A stretch of DNA of 35,895 bases from the NCBI RefSeq assembly GCF_022808595.1, contig NZ_JAKUCN010000013.1:1-35895 (forward strand), in the 5' to 3' direction. Under the pieces are notes generated by a model that saw only the letters and a program-made list of their open reading frames with translations, searched no databases and had not been told where the DNA came from. A program made the position numbers and the translations under genes. The stretch is from Microvirga solisilvae. Its GTDB lineage: Bacteria; Pseudomonadota; Alphaproteobacteria; Rhizobiales; Beijerinckiaceae. Shown piece after piece: positions 9,226 through 16,753 of this stretch. Positions within the stretch are counted from its first letter, which is position 1. Each line of letters opens with the position of its first letter.

Positions 9226-10947
9226 TTAGGCAGCGCGCGTTTTTAGGAAGGCCTCGTGCTCGCGCACGAGGTCGCCAGCCAGCGCCTTCGCGATCAGAGC
9301 GCGCGTTCCCTTCACGCCGTAGAGCGCCGTGAACGAGCCGAAGCGGGGACCGCGCGGCTCACCAAGCAGCACCTGATAGATCGTGTTGAACCACTCGATG
9401 GACACGCCCGGACGCTCGGGCGTGGCGCCCTTGGCTTTGAAGTCCTGATAGCGCGGCTCGACGCGGCCGACATTGTAGATCTCTTCCTGGATCGCTTCCG
9501 CCGTCGCGGGACGCTCGCCCGCCTCGAACGAGGCCAGCACGTCGCTCAGGCGCTTCAGCGAGGCAGCCTCCACTTCGTCCGCCAGACGATAAGTTTTCTG
9601 CGGCTTCACGAAATCCTCGAAGTAGCGCACGGCGCGCTTCACGAGGCTGTCGAGGCGCGGATGCGTCTCGGGCGAGACACCCGGCGCGTAACGACGGATG
9701 AAGCCCCAAAGCACCGCCGGGTCTTCCGAATTCGCCACCGCCACAAGGTTGAGAAGCATAGAGAACGAGATCGTCGTGCCGGGCTGATTGCCACCACCCG
9801 ACGACACCAGTTCCGGTACCGGCGGTTCGCCTGCATGCAGGTGCCAGACCGGGTTCATCAGGCGCGTCTTGGCATCCTGCGCCGGATACTTCTCGAGGAA
9901 GGTCAGGTAGTCGTCCACTTGACGCGGGATCACGTCGAAATAGAGCTTCTTTGCCTCGCGCGGCTTGTTGAACATGAAGAGTGCCAAGCTGTCCGGCGTA
10001 CCGTAGGTCAACCACTCGTCGATGGTCAGGCCATTGCCCTTGGACTTGGAGATCTTCTGGCCCTTCTCGTCGAGGAAGAGCTCGTAGTTGAATCCTTCCG
10101 GCGGCAAGCCGCCGAGCGCCTTCGCGATCTCGCCAGAGAGCTTAACGCTGTCGATGAGGTCCTTGCCCGCCATTTCGTAATCAACGCCGAGCGCAACCCA
10201 GCGCATCGCCCAGTCGGGCTTCCATTGCAGCTTGGCGTGACCACCCGTCACCGGCGTCTCGAAACGCTCGCCCGTTTCCGGATCGCGCCACACGATGGTG
10301 CCCGCATCGAGCTTGCACTCGTCGATGGCCACCTGCATCACGATGCCGGTCTTCGGATGGATCGGCAGGAAGGGCGAATAGGATTGCTGACGCTCCTCGC
10401 GCAGCGACGGCAGCATGATCGCCATCACCGCATCGTAACGCTCGAGCACGGTCAGAAGCGTCTTGTCGAAGACACCCGCCTTGTAGCACTCGGTCGCCGA
10501 CTTGAACTCGTAATCGAAGCCGAAGGCGTCGAGGAATTCGCGAAGACGCGCATTGTTGTGATGGGCAAAGCTTTCATGCGTGCCGAACGGATCGGGCACC
10601 TGCGTGAGCGGCTTGCCGAGGGCCGCCGTGAGCAGCTCCTTGTTCGGGACATTGTCGGGCACCTTGCGCAGGCCGTCCATGTCGTCCGAGAAAGCGAAAA
10701 GCCGGGTCGGGATCGTATCGCCCGTCAGGATGCGGAAGGCATGGCGCACCATGCTGGTGCGGGCCACCTCGCCGAAGGTGCCGATATGCGGCAGGCCCGA
10801 GGGGCCATAGCCCGTCTCGAACAGAGCCTCCTTCTTGCCCATCCGTTTGAGCCGTTCCACGAGCTTGCGGGCCTCTTCGAAAGGCCAAGCATTCGCGGTT
10901 TGAGCGGCTTCAACGAGAGCGGGGTCGAGGGAAATGGGTCGGGACAT
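9226..10947 (-). CDS. lysS: Lysyl-tRNA synthetase, class I
   Basis: A 573-residue class I (archaeal-type) lysyl-tRNA synthetase, which charges tRNA-Lys with lysine in the cytoplasm. The class I signature HIGH appears as HIGT in [12 protein letters not shown] at residues 54-57. The KMSKS motif appears as KISKSKGNG near residue 296. A helical C-terminal anticodon-binding region ends the protein. Most bacteria use the unrelated class II enzyme, while many alphaproteobacteria use this one, which supports the placing of the organism. It is convergent with the S24 regulator. A long open frame on the opposite strand (9256-11055) is its shadow. Confidence 0.97.
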   Translation of the reverse strand: MSRPISLDPALVEAAQTANAWPFEEARKLVERLKRMGKKEALFETGYGPSGLPHIGTFGEVARTSMVRHAFRILTGDTIPTRLFAFSDDMDGLRKVPDNVPNKELLTAALGKPLTQVPDPFGTHESFAHHNNARLREFLDAFGFDYEFKSATECYKAGVFDKTLLTVLERYDAVMAIMLPSLREERQQSYSPFLPIHPKTGIVMQVAIDECKLDAGTIVWRDPETGERFETPVTGGHAKLQWKPDWAMRWVALGVDYEMAGKDLIDSVKLSGEIAKALGGLPPEGFNYELFLDEKGQKISKSKGNGLTIDEWLTYGTPDSLALFMFNKPREAKKLYFDVIPRQVDDYLTFLEKYPAQDAKTRLMNPVWHLHAGEPPVPELVSSGGGNQPGTTISFSMLLNLVAVANSEDPAVLWGFIRRYAPGVSPETHPRLDSLVKRAVRYFEDFVKPQKTYRLADEVEAASLKRLSDVLASFEAGERPATAEAIQEEIYNVGRVEPRYQDFKAKGATPERPGVSIEWFNTIYQVLLGEPRGPRFGSFTALYGVKGTRALIAKALAGDLVREHEAFLKTRAA

Positions 10948-11020
10948 GGGCCTTGCTTTGAGGAAAGATGCTTCCTGAAGCGCGGCACACTAGGGACGTC
11001 ACTCCCAAGGGTCAATGCGG

Positions 11021-11044
11021 TTTGCGGCTCAAGGACGCCGCAAA
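11021..11044. other. Inverted repeat between binding protein and lysS genes
   Basis: TTTGCGGC, eight bases, then GCCGCAAA form a perfect 8-bp inverted repeat just after the stop of the solute-binding protein gene (minus strand) and before lysS. There is no T-run, so it is at best a weak terminator or an attenuating hairpin. Confidence 0.35.
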
Positions 11045-11051
11045 TCCGGCT

Positions 11052-11924
11052 CTAGTAAGGGCTGACGGGGAAGAAACGCAGGTAGAGTTCGGCGTATTTT
11101 CCCTCTTTCCAGAGCTGCTGCAGGGCATAATCCAGGGCGCGACGGATATTGTCGTCCTCAGACCGCGCGATGAAGCCGATGCCCTCCCCGAAGAAGCGGC
11201 TCTCCAGATAGGGACCGCCGGCAAATGCGCAGCATCCTCCCGCATCCTCGCCGCCGATCCAGAGAGCAAGGCTCACGCCATCGGCAAAGATATACTCGAC
11301 CTCTCCCGCCTTGAGCGCGGCTTGGGCAGCCGTCAGTTCCGGGTAGGGCTTAAGGGTGGCCCCATGCATGAAGGCCTTGGCGAAAGCCTCATGGGCAGAG
11401 CCTTCCAAGACGCCGATGGTTTTGCCCTGGAGCGCGCTTGGCGTAAAGGCCGGCATGTCCTTGACCTGCTTCGTGACCAGGCGCGCGGGGATCTTAAAAT
11501 AGGGGGCCGTCACCGTGAAGCGCTTCCGCAGATCGGCTGTGATCGGGATAGCGGCGGCCACCACATCGCCCTGCTTCTCACCGAGAGCGTTGAGCAACGT
11601 ATCGAACCGGCGCACCTGAACGGTGCAGGTCAGGCCCAGCCTCTCACAGGCTGCCCGTGCGAGTTCCACCGAGAAGCCGGTCGGAGCACCGTCGAGGCCC
11701 GTGAAATGCAGGGGCGGAAAATCATCGTCCACCAGAAAGCGGATGGTTCTCCCGGCTGGCAGATCGGGACGGTCGAGGGGCGCCTTGGGATCCCAGAAAT
11801 TGGGGATCATGACGGACTGAGCCTGGGCGGCTCCTGTCGCCAACAGAAACATCGCCGCCGATGCCGTTAAGGCAACCTTGATCTTGCGCCTGAAGCGGGC
11901 AACAACCGATACAATATATCTCAT
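11052..11924 (-). CDS. Periplasmic solute-binding protein, family 3
   Basis: A 290-residue exported protein with the fold of polar-amino-acid ABC binding proteins (SBP_bac_3). The signal peptide has a basic start (RFRRKIK), a hydrophobic core (VALTASAAMFLLATG) and a likely AQA cleavage site. The mature part has FLVDDDFPPLHF, then GFSVELARAACERLG, DVVAAAIPIT and GKTIGVLEGSAHEAF, all typical of the family. The frame is open to 11996, overlapping the divergent glycosyltransferase start, and ATG 11924 gives the best signal peptide. No ABC permease or ATPase lies beside it, so the transporter partner is elsewhere or the protein serves as a sensor. The ligand is unknown. Confidence 0.87.
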   Translation of the reverse strand: MRYIVSVVARFRRKIKVALTASAAMFLLATGAAQAQSVMIPNFWDPKAPLDRPDLPAGRTIRFLVDDDFPPLHFTGLDGAPTGFSVELARAACERLGLTCTVQVRRFDTLLNALGEKQGDVVAAAIPITADLRKRFTVTAPYFKIPARLVTKQVKDMPAFTPSALQGKTIGVLEGSAHEAFAKAFMHGATLKPYPELTAAQAALKAGEVEYIFADGVSLALWIGGEDAGGCCAFAGGPYLESRFFGEGIGFIARSEDDNIRRALDYALQQLWKEGKYAELYLRFFPVSPY

Positions 11925-11994
11925 TTGAAGATGATGCTCTCTTGTCAGCTGCCCAGCACAAGCCACGAACACGCCTCGGGAGCGTTCATCGCGC

Positions 11995-13869
11995 ATGAGG
12001 CAGGGTCTAGCGGAGGCAAGTCAACAGTCAACTGCGCTGCCCATCGAGATCGGCTTTCTAGCCCATCAAGGCTACCCGCCACAGGTCCTGCGCGATGCCG
12101 CCATGATCGCCGAAATATCCGGCGTTTCGGCGGATGAGGCATTGCTCAAGCACGGGCTCGTCGAAGAAGAGGTCTTCTACCGCGCCCTGGCGAACGAACT
12201 GCACCTGCCCTTTCTCTCGGCCCCACGCCTGGCTAAGGGAGCCCGCTATCCGGAAAGCATCCTGACCGGCGTGGCTCCCTTGGCCCGGGGCAGCACCTTC
12301 GTGACGGCACCGCAAGGCAGGATGCTTGCTCATCTGCTCCGGAGCCGACAGCCGGCCCGGAACCTTGCGATTACGGCGCCGTCGTTCCTGGAGAAAGCCG
12401 TTCTGTCTTCTCAAGGCCGTCTCATCGCTCATCGTGCGGCCTTCGCCTTATCTGAATCTGCACCCGGACAGTCGTATCATGGTGGAGCAAGCATCCCTCA
12501 GATTGCAGGCGCCTGCGTAATCGCGCTGCTCGTTTCTTTCTTCCTGGTTTTCAGTCCGAGCATCAGTCTCTCTTTCTGCGCTTTGCTGTTGAGCCCGCTC
12601 TTTCTCTGCATTGTCGTGCTGCGGCTGGCTGCATCGCTGGTGAGCAATCCCTTACGGCCCATTCTTCATAACCGGGCTGACGACGCGAGCCTGCCGGTCT
12701 ATACGATCATCATTGCGCTTTATCGGGAGAGGCGTGTCGTCTCGCGCCTTATTGCCGCTCTCAAACGGCTCGACTATCCATCGGCCAAGCTCGACATCAA
12801 GCTTGTTCTGGAAAGCGACGATCACGAAACGCCGGTTGCGCTCAATGCCATCGATCTTCCGGGCAACATCACGATCATTACCGCGCCACCTGGACAGCCG
12901 CGCACAAAACCGCGCGCGCTGAACGTTGCCCTTCCCCTCGCGCGCGGCCGCTTCATCACCGTCTATGATGCGGAGGATATGCCCGACCCCGATCAGTTGC
13001 GGATGGCGGTTGCGACCTTCTCACCCCTGCCTCGGAATGTCGCCTGCCTGCAGGCGCGGCTGACGATCGACAACACGGACGATTCCTGGCTCACGCGGCT
13101 TTTCACCATTGAATACGCAGCTTTGTTCGACGTGTTCAATCCGGGCCTCGCAGAGATTGGAAGCCCTATTCCGCTCGGCGGAACGTCCAACCATTTCCGA
13201 ACCGACATTCTCAAAAGCATCCATGGCTGGGATGCGTGGAATGTGACGGAGGATGCAGATCTTGGCCTGCGCCTCGCGCGTTTGGGCTACGGCGTCTCGG
13301 ATCTTCCCTCTTCGACACTTGAGGAAGCTCCGATCACTTTCAAGGCGTGGCTCATGCAGCGCACACGCTGGATGAAGGGCTTCATGCAAACGGGGATCTG
13401 CCATTCGCGTAACCCGATATCCTGCCTGTCGCAGTTCGGTTTCTGGAAGTTCTACGCAAGCTTTTCTCTGACAGCCGGCGCTGTGCTGAGTGCTCTGCTC
13501 TATCCATTCTGCACGGGTTTGCTCTTCGCGATGTGGCTACTGGACCATGCACATACGCCCTGGAGCGCACTTTGGTATGCAGGAAGCCTGACATTGTTCT
13601 GTGCAGGCGTGGCATCGATCTTTATTCCTGCCTGCATCGCGCTGCACCGCCGACGCCTTTGGCGGCTTCTGCCCTGGGTATTGATGCTGCCGTTCTACTA
13701 TGTTCTCGTGAGTCTTGCGGCATGGCGTGGGCTTTGGGAACTCGCGACAGCACCATTCCGATGGAACAAGACCAGCCATGGCTTGGCACGAACGTCGCGC
13801 TCTGGCCTGCTTCAGAAGCACCATGCCAATGTGGTCAGAACCAGATCGTTGAAAATCGCGCCGCCGTAA
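11995..13869 (+). CDS. Membrane GT2 glycosyltransferase with N-terminal MshEN-like domain
   Basis: A 624-residue protein. Residues about 22-110 resemble the MshEN/GspE N-terminal domain (EISGVSADEALLKHGLVEEEVFYRALANEL), a fold that in other proteins binds cyclic di-GMP. Two membrane helices follow near 165-220. A processive-type GT-A domain has IIIALYRERRVV, DxD-like DAEDMPDPDQ near 325, TEDADLGLRLARLGYG near 418 and the QxxRW-type QRTRWMKGF near 455. Four to five more helices end the protein, in the layout of cellulose synthase-like enzymes. It probably builds a beta-linked exopolysaccharide across the inner membrane, and the sugar is unknown. No partner polysaccharide genes are adjacent. 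Its last 58 nt overlap a small gene on the other strand. Confidence 0.85.
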   Translation: MRQGLAEASQQSTALPIEIGFLAHQGYPPQVLRDAAMIAEISGVSADEALLKHGLVEEEVFYRALANELHLPFLSAPRLAKGARYPESILTGVAPLARGSTFVTAPQGRMLAHLLRSRQPARNLAITAPSFLEKAVLSSQGRLIAHRAAFALSESAPGQSYHGGASIPQIAGACVIALLVSFFLVFSPSISLSFCALLLSPLFLCIVVLRLAASLVSNPLRPILHNRADDASLPVYTIIIALYRERRVVSRLIAALKRLDYPSAKLDIKLVLESDDHETPVALNAIDLPGNITIITAPPGQPRTKPRALNVALPLARGRFITVYDAEDMPDPDQLRMAVATFSPLPRNVACLQARLTIDNTDDSWLTRLFTIEYAALFDVFNPGLAEIGSPIPLGGTSNHFRTDILKSIHGWDAWNVTEDADLGLRLARLGYGVSDLPSSTLEEAPITFKAWLMQRTRWMKGFMQTGICHSRNPISCLSQFGFWKFYASFSLTAGAVLSALLYPFCTGLLFAMWLLDHAHTPWSALWYAGSLTLFCAGVASIFIPACIALHRRRLWRLLPWVLMLPFYYVLVSLAAWRGLWELATAPFRWNKTSHGLARTSRSGLLQKHHANVVRTRSLKIAPP

Positions 13870-13979
13870 TGCCACCAGAGAAGGCTGCCGGATCCCACAA
13901 GACATAGGACGGCCCCAGCAACGAGCGCAAAGCCCGCGCGCCGCTCCATGGGATTGGATTGTTCCGTGCCAATGCTCAT
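13812..13979 (-). CDS. Small single-helix membrane protein
   Basis: A 55-residue frame beginning MSIGTEQSNPMERR, followed by one hydrophobic helix (AGFALVAGAVLCLVGSGSLLWW) and a short tail. The frame is open to 14000, and ATG 13979 is preferred. It overlaps the end of the convergent glycosyltransferase gene by 58 nt. The basic-then-hydrophobic layout looks like a real single-pass protein, but it is short and its family is not recognised. Confidence 0.5.
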   Translation of the reverse strand: MSIGTEQSNPMERRAGFALVAGAVLCLVGSGSLLWWHYGGAIFNDLVLTTLAWCF

Positions 13980-14031
13980 CGAGGCTCCGCTCCGTTTCAC
14001 CAGGGCGGTGCATCATAAGCCAAGTGGGAAT

Positions 14032-14060
14032 AAAAAACGAGGCGGCTCACGCCGCCCCGT
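14032..14060 (-). terminator. Intrinsic terminator of the 14073-14744 gene
   Basis: On the minus strand, ACGGGGCGGC, a GTGA loop and GCCGCCTCGT form a 10-bp stem with one G-U pair. Six T residues follow (A-run at 14032-14037 on the plus strand). It starts 12 nt after the stop of the gene at 14073. Confidence 0.85.
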
Positions 14061-14072
14061 TTGAAAGATTGA

Positions 14073-14744
14073 TCAGGCAGCGGCTGCCGCCTTCTTGGTA
14101 GGCCAGCCGAGCTCTACGAGGCGAGCCTTGGCGAAGTCGCGGATCTCGTCGCGGATGCCCTCCGGCAGGGCGCTCAGAAGCTTCTGCGTATCGGCATGAA
14201 GCATGAGATCGGTGACCGCGTTGATGGTCTTCGCCTTCTTGATCTTCTGCTTCAGTTCGTCCTCGACATTGCCGCTGGCCGTAACCTCGACCTTGGTCTT
14301 CTCGACCTCGGTGCGCTCAATCTCGGCAGAGGGCTCGGCATAACCTGGACGGCTCTGCTTGAACTCGTCGGCTTCTTCCTCGGAATAGACGAAGCCGTGA
14401 AGCTCGATGAGCTTGAGAATGACACGGTCCTTCGCGCGCTTCTCCGCCATCGCATAAACATAGGCCGCCTGCTTGCCGGAAACGCGATAATTCACGCCCA
14501 CCAAGGCTTCGCCGATCGACCATTCGATGCGCTCGCCCATGCGACCGGTCACCTGGATCACCGCCTCGTCGCGCTCGGCACGGATGATCTTTGGTTCGTC
14601 GAAGATGATCTTGGCCTGAGCGGCAATGCGCTCCAGCGTCTTGTGATAGATCACCGCCGTGCCTTGAACACGCCAGACATTGCCGGCCATCGGTTCATCG
14701 AATTTTGCAAGCACCTCGGCGATTTTCTTGTCTGCTGTACTCAT
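14073..14744 (-). CDS. Possible phage-like single-strand annealing/recombination protein
   Basis: A 223-residue protein without a firm family assignment. Residues 15-140 hold conserved-looking blocks: GNVWRVQGTAVIYHKTLERIA, ERIEWSIGEALVG and YVYAMAEKRAKDRVILKLIELHG, then VYSEEEADEF. A charged linker and a helical C-terminal domain ending in a Lys/Ala tail follow. The AEKRAKDRV...LHG arrangement reminds me of phage Rad52/Sak-like annealing proteins, but this is recall, not a database result. The frame opens at 14903, and ATG 14744 is chosen because AGGAT precedes it and a LexA-type box sits 75 nt upstream. The context (SSB, TnsA-like, Mre11/Rad50-like genes) supports a role in recombination. 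Confidence 0.8.
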   Translation of the reverse strand: MSTADKKIAEVLAKFDEPMAGNVWRVQGTAVIYHKTLERIAAQAKIIFDEPKIIRAERDEAVIQVTGRMGERIEWSIGEALVGVNYRVSGKQAAYVYAMAEKRAKDRVILKLIELHGFVYSEEEADEFKQSRPGYAEPSAEIERTEVEKTKVEVTASGNVEDELKQKIKKAKTINAVTDLMLHADTQKLLSALPEGIRDEIRDFAKARLVELGWPTKKAAAAA

Positions 14745-14818
14745 CTCGATCCTATCTCTCTCATGCCCACAAGTAACGGCCTCACGCCCTTCTAGACGCC
14801 TCTTCTGGTGGCCGAGAC

Positions 14819-14833
14819 GTTCGTTATTTGTTC
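14819..14833 (-). promoter_or_regulatory. LexA-type SOS box and promoter of the 14073-14744 gene
   Basis: The plus strand reads GTTCGTTATTTGTTC, which fits GTTC-N7-GTTC, the LexA operator of Hyphomicrobiales and Rhodobacterales. On the minus strand a plausible promoter, TTAGAC then 18 nt then TATAGA, ends inside the box, so bound LexA would block it. The box ends 75 nt before the ATG at 14744. Confidence 0.8.
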
Positions 14834-14994
14834 TATACCAGATTTCGCCATTCGGGTCTAATCGCAGCCTCTCGACGAGGCGCAAATTTGAGTGTGAAAT
14901 CAAAACCTTAAGGTAGCGTCATTTTGACCCATTAGTGATCTTGCGGGACGCTCGCGACCAAGCCTGCGAGACACTTTTTGCACCTTCTGCTTAT

Positions 14995-15026
14995 TTGACT
15001 TTAGGGCATCTGTTCTTTATTTGTTC
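14995..15026 (+). promoter_or_regulatory. SOS-type promoter of the TnsA-like gene
   Basis: TTGACT at 14995-15000, a 17-nt spacer and TATTTG at 15018-15023 form a plausible sigma-70 promoter. The LexA-type box GTTCTTTATTTGTTC at 15012-15026 lies over the -10 element, ending 81 nt before the ATG at 15108. Confidence 0.8.
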
Positions 15027-15107
15027 TGAAAGCAATAGCAGGGATTGATCCATATCAAACGGCACAGCGCCCTCTCCTGCCCAACCCGCCATCACCTTGG
15101 AGGCCCG

Positions 15108-15758
15108 ATGTCAGCGCCAGCGATCCTCGACCTGTCCGACCGACACAGCGAGCGGCGCCAAGGAACCCGTCGGACCCAGAAAAAGCCGGCGACGCCGCTG
15201 ACGCGCAACACGCTCATCGCCGATTTTCTTTCCATCTGCGAACTCGACTCGGAGATCGAGTCCTTGCGCGCACCCGCCGATCCGGCAACGTTCGTGGTTG
15301 GAGACCGTGAAATCGAACATATCGCCGATTTCGAGATCATCCGTGACGGGCAGTCTCTTCTCGTCGACGTGCTCACAGATGACGATCTGTTGACCCATCC
15401 GCTACGCACGGCGGCGATCCACGGCCTCACCGCCGAGGACGGCCGGCACTTCTCCATCGAGACCGCAGCCAGCATTCGCGCCGAGCCACGCTTTACCACG
15501 GTCCGGCTCATCACCGCCTGCCGGCGTACTCCCGTCACGGCAGGCGATCGCGTGCGCGTTCTTCATCAGCTCGACGAGGTCGGCGCCATGCGGCTCGTCG
15601 ATTGCGCAGGAGCGGTGATGAACACGCAGGACGGCGTCGCCGCCGTTCTGGCGCTTGCCTGCGAGGGTTTGATCGCGGTCGACATCAGCCGCCCGATCCT
15701 GCCCGAGACTCAGGTGCGCCGGCGCCGCCTGCCCTATACGGATCCGTTTGCGTTCTAA
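15108..15758 (+). CDS. TnsA-like endonuclease fold protein, probably catalytically degenerate
   Basis: A 216-residue protein whose layout matches TnsA, the PD-(D/E)XK endonuclease of Tn7-like elements. The N-terminal part has acidic LDSEIESL, then EHIADFEII in the position of the family's PDF motif, then LLVDVLTDDDL where the family has an ExK motif. The C-terminal part (RVLHQLDEVG to GLIAVDISRPILPETQVRR) matches the TnsA winged-helix domain. The lysine of ExK is absent, so nuclease activity is doubtful. ATG 15108 follows TTGGAGG, with a LexA-type promoter upstream. No TnsB, TnsC or transposon ends are visible, so a transposition role is unlikely. Its stop overlaps that of the convergent phosphoesterase gene. 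Confidence 0.75.
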   Translation: MSAPAILDLSDRHSERRQGTRRTQKKPATPLTRNTLIADFLSICELDSEIESLRAPADPATFVVGDREIEHIADFEIIRDGQSLLVDVLTDDDLLTHPLRTAAIHGLTAEDGRHFSIETAASIRAEPRFTTVRLITACRRTPVTAGDRVRVLHQLDEVGAMRLVDCAGAVMNTQDGVAAVLALACEGLIAVDISRPILPETQVRRRRLPYTDPFAF

Positions 15759-16753
15759 GAATTCGCGTGCCGCTCCACCGCTTCGCTCAGGAGCGAGCGG
15801 ACGATGGCGCGCACCGCATCGGGTATATTGTCAGCTGCGAACTTCGCCTCGATCTCATCACGCACGATGGATCCGTCGCCGCTGCGCTTCAGTTCGGTCG
15901 AGGATTCGGCCTGGAGCAGCGTCACGAAGGCGCTCTCCACCTCGCGCGCCACCACGCCACCATCGGCCGCATCTACGATCCGCCCTGTGAGGTCGAACAC
16001 GTTGCGCTCGTGAGGCAGTTCCTGTGCCTCCAGCTCGCCGCCCGCATCGAGGATCCAGGCGCGCGGAACGTGATCTGCCAGATCCACCGACTGGCGATTG
16101 ATGTTGCCGGGATTGAGCCAGCGCGTGCGCCCGGCCATCACCGCCTTCTGAGTCTTGTGGATGTGCCCATTGACGAGAACGTCACATCCCTCGACGGCGA
16201 AGGGAGGAACGGCGCCGGGATAGCCGCCATCGAAGGCGATGTCGTGATGCGTGAACCAGGCATGCAGATCGACGCCCGTGAAGGAGCCGCGCGCATCCGT
16301 GGGAATGGCTTGGCCATAGGGCGTCATGCCGATGCCGATCCGCCGCGTGCCGATGTGAAATTCCGCGACCGGAGCCGAAGCCGCTGCGACATCCACGACA
16401 TCGCACAGCCCCAACAGCGCCAGCGTGTCGCCATCGGTAAGCGTCGTATGCTGGATGTCATGATTGCCGACATTCACGAGCGGGCGATGGCGAAAACCCT
16501 TGAGGATGCGGATGAGCTGATTTTTGAGCGCTTCGTCGGGTTCGACAGGCCTGTCGAATAGATCGCCCAGGATCACCGGCGCAAGCCCTCGCTCGTTGGC
16601 AATCGCCACGCAGCGTTCGAGCTTGCCGAGAACGGCCTGAGGCCACACGGCATCCTTGCGACGCCCCGGTCTGCGCGAGCCCACATGCGGATCGCCGATG
16701 ACGAGAAGGCCGTTGCAGGTGACAGGCTGGAGACGGTCCCCGGACAAGATCAT
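15755..16753 (-). CDS. Mre11/SbcD-like metallophosphoesterase
   Basis: A 332-residue calcineurin-like phosphoesterase with all metal-site motifs: GDPHVG (residues 20-25), GDLFDRP (63-69), GNHD (96-99), THHD (168-171) and GHIHK (196-200). This order fits Mre11/SbcD nucleases and phage T4 gp47. A charged C-terminal region of about 100 residues could contact the ATPase. The ATG at 16753 overlaps the TGA of the upstream Rad50-like gene as ATGA, so the two products are made together. The inferred role is the nuclease subunit of an Mre11-Rad50-type complex that trims DNA ends. Confidence 0.9.
   Translation of the reverse strand: MILSGDRLQPVTCNGLLVIGDPHVGSRRPGRRKDAVWPQAVLGKLERCVAIANERGLAPVILGDLFDRPVEPDEALKNQLIRILKGFRHRPLVNVGNHDIQHTTLTDGDTLALLGLCDVVDVAAASAPVAEFHIGTRRIGIGMTPYGQAIPTDARGSFTGVDLHAWFTHHDIAFDGGYPGAVPPFAVEGCDVLVNGHIHKTQKAVMAGRTRWLNPGNINRQSVDLADHVPRAWILDAGGELEAQELPHERNVFDLTGRIVDAADGGVVAREVESAFVTLLQAESSTELKRSGDGSIVRDEIEAKFAADNIPDAVRAIVRSLLSEAVERHANS

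Larger units (their letters stand above)
14745..15107. other. Divergent control region with two SOS boxes
   Basis: This 363-nt gap separates the divergent annealing-like and TnsA-like genes. It is more AT-rich than its surroundings and holds two LexA-type boxes, at 14819-14833 and 15012-15026, one for each gene. The 178 nt between the boxes hold nothing that I recognise. Confidence 0.75.

Noticed and set aside
9256..11055. A 599-residue open frame on the plus strand
   Set aside because: It lies opposite lysS, has an Arg/His/Leu-rich composition and no recognisable domain, which is typical of an antisense shadow in high-GC DNA.
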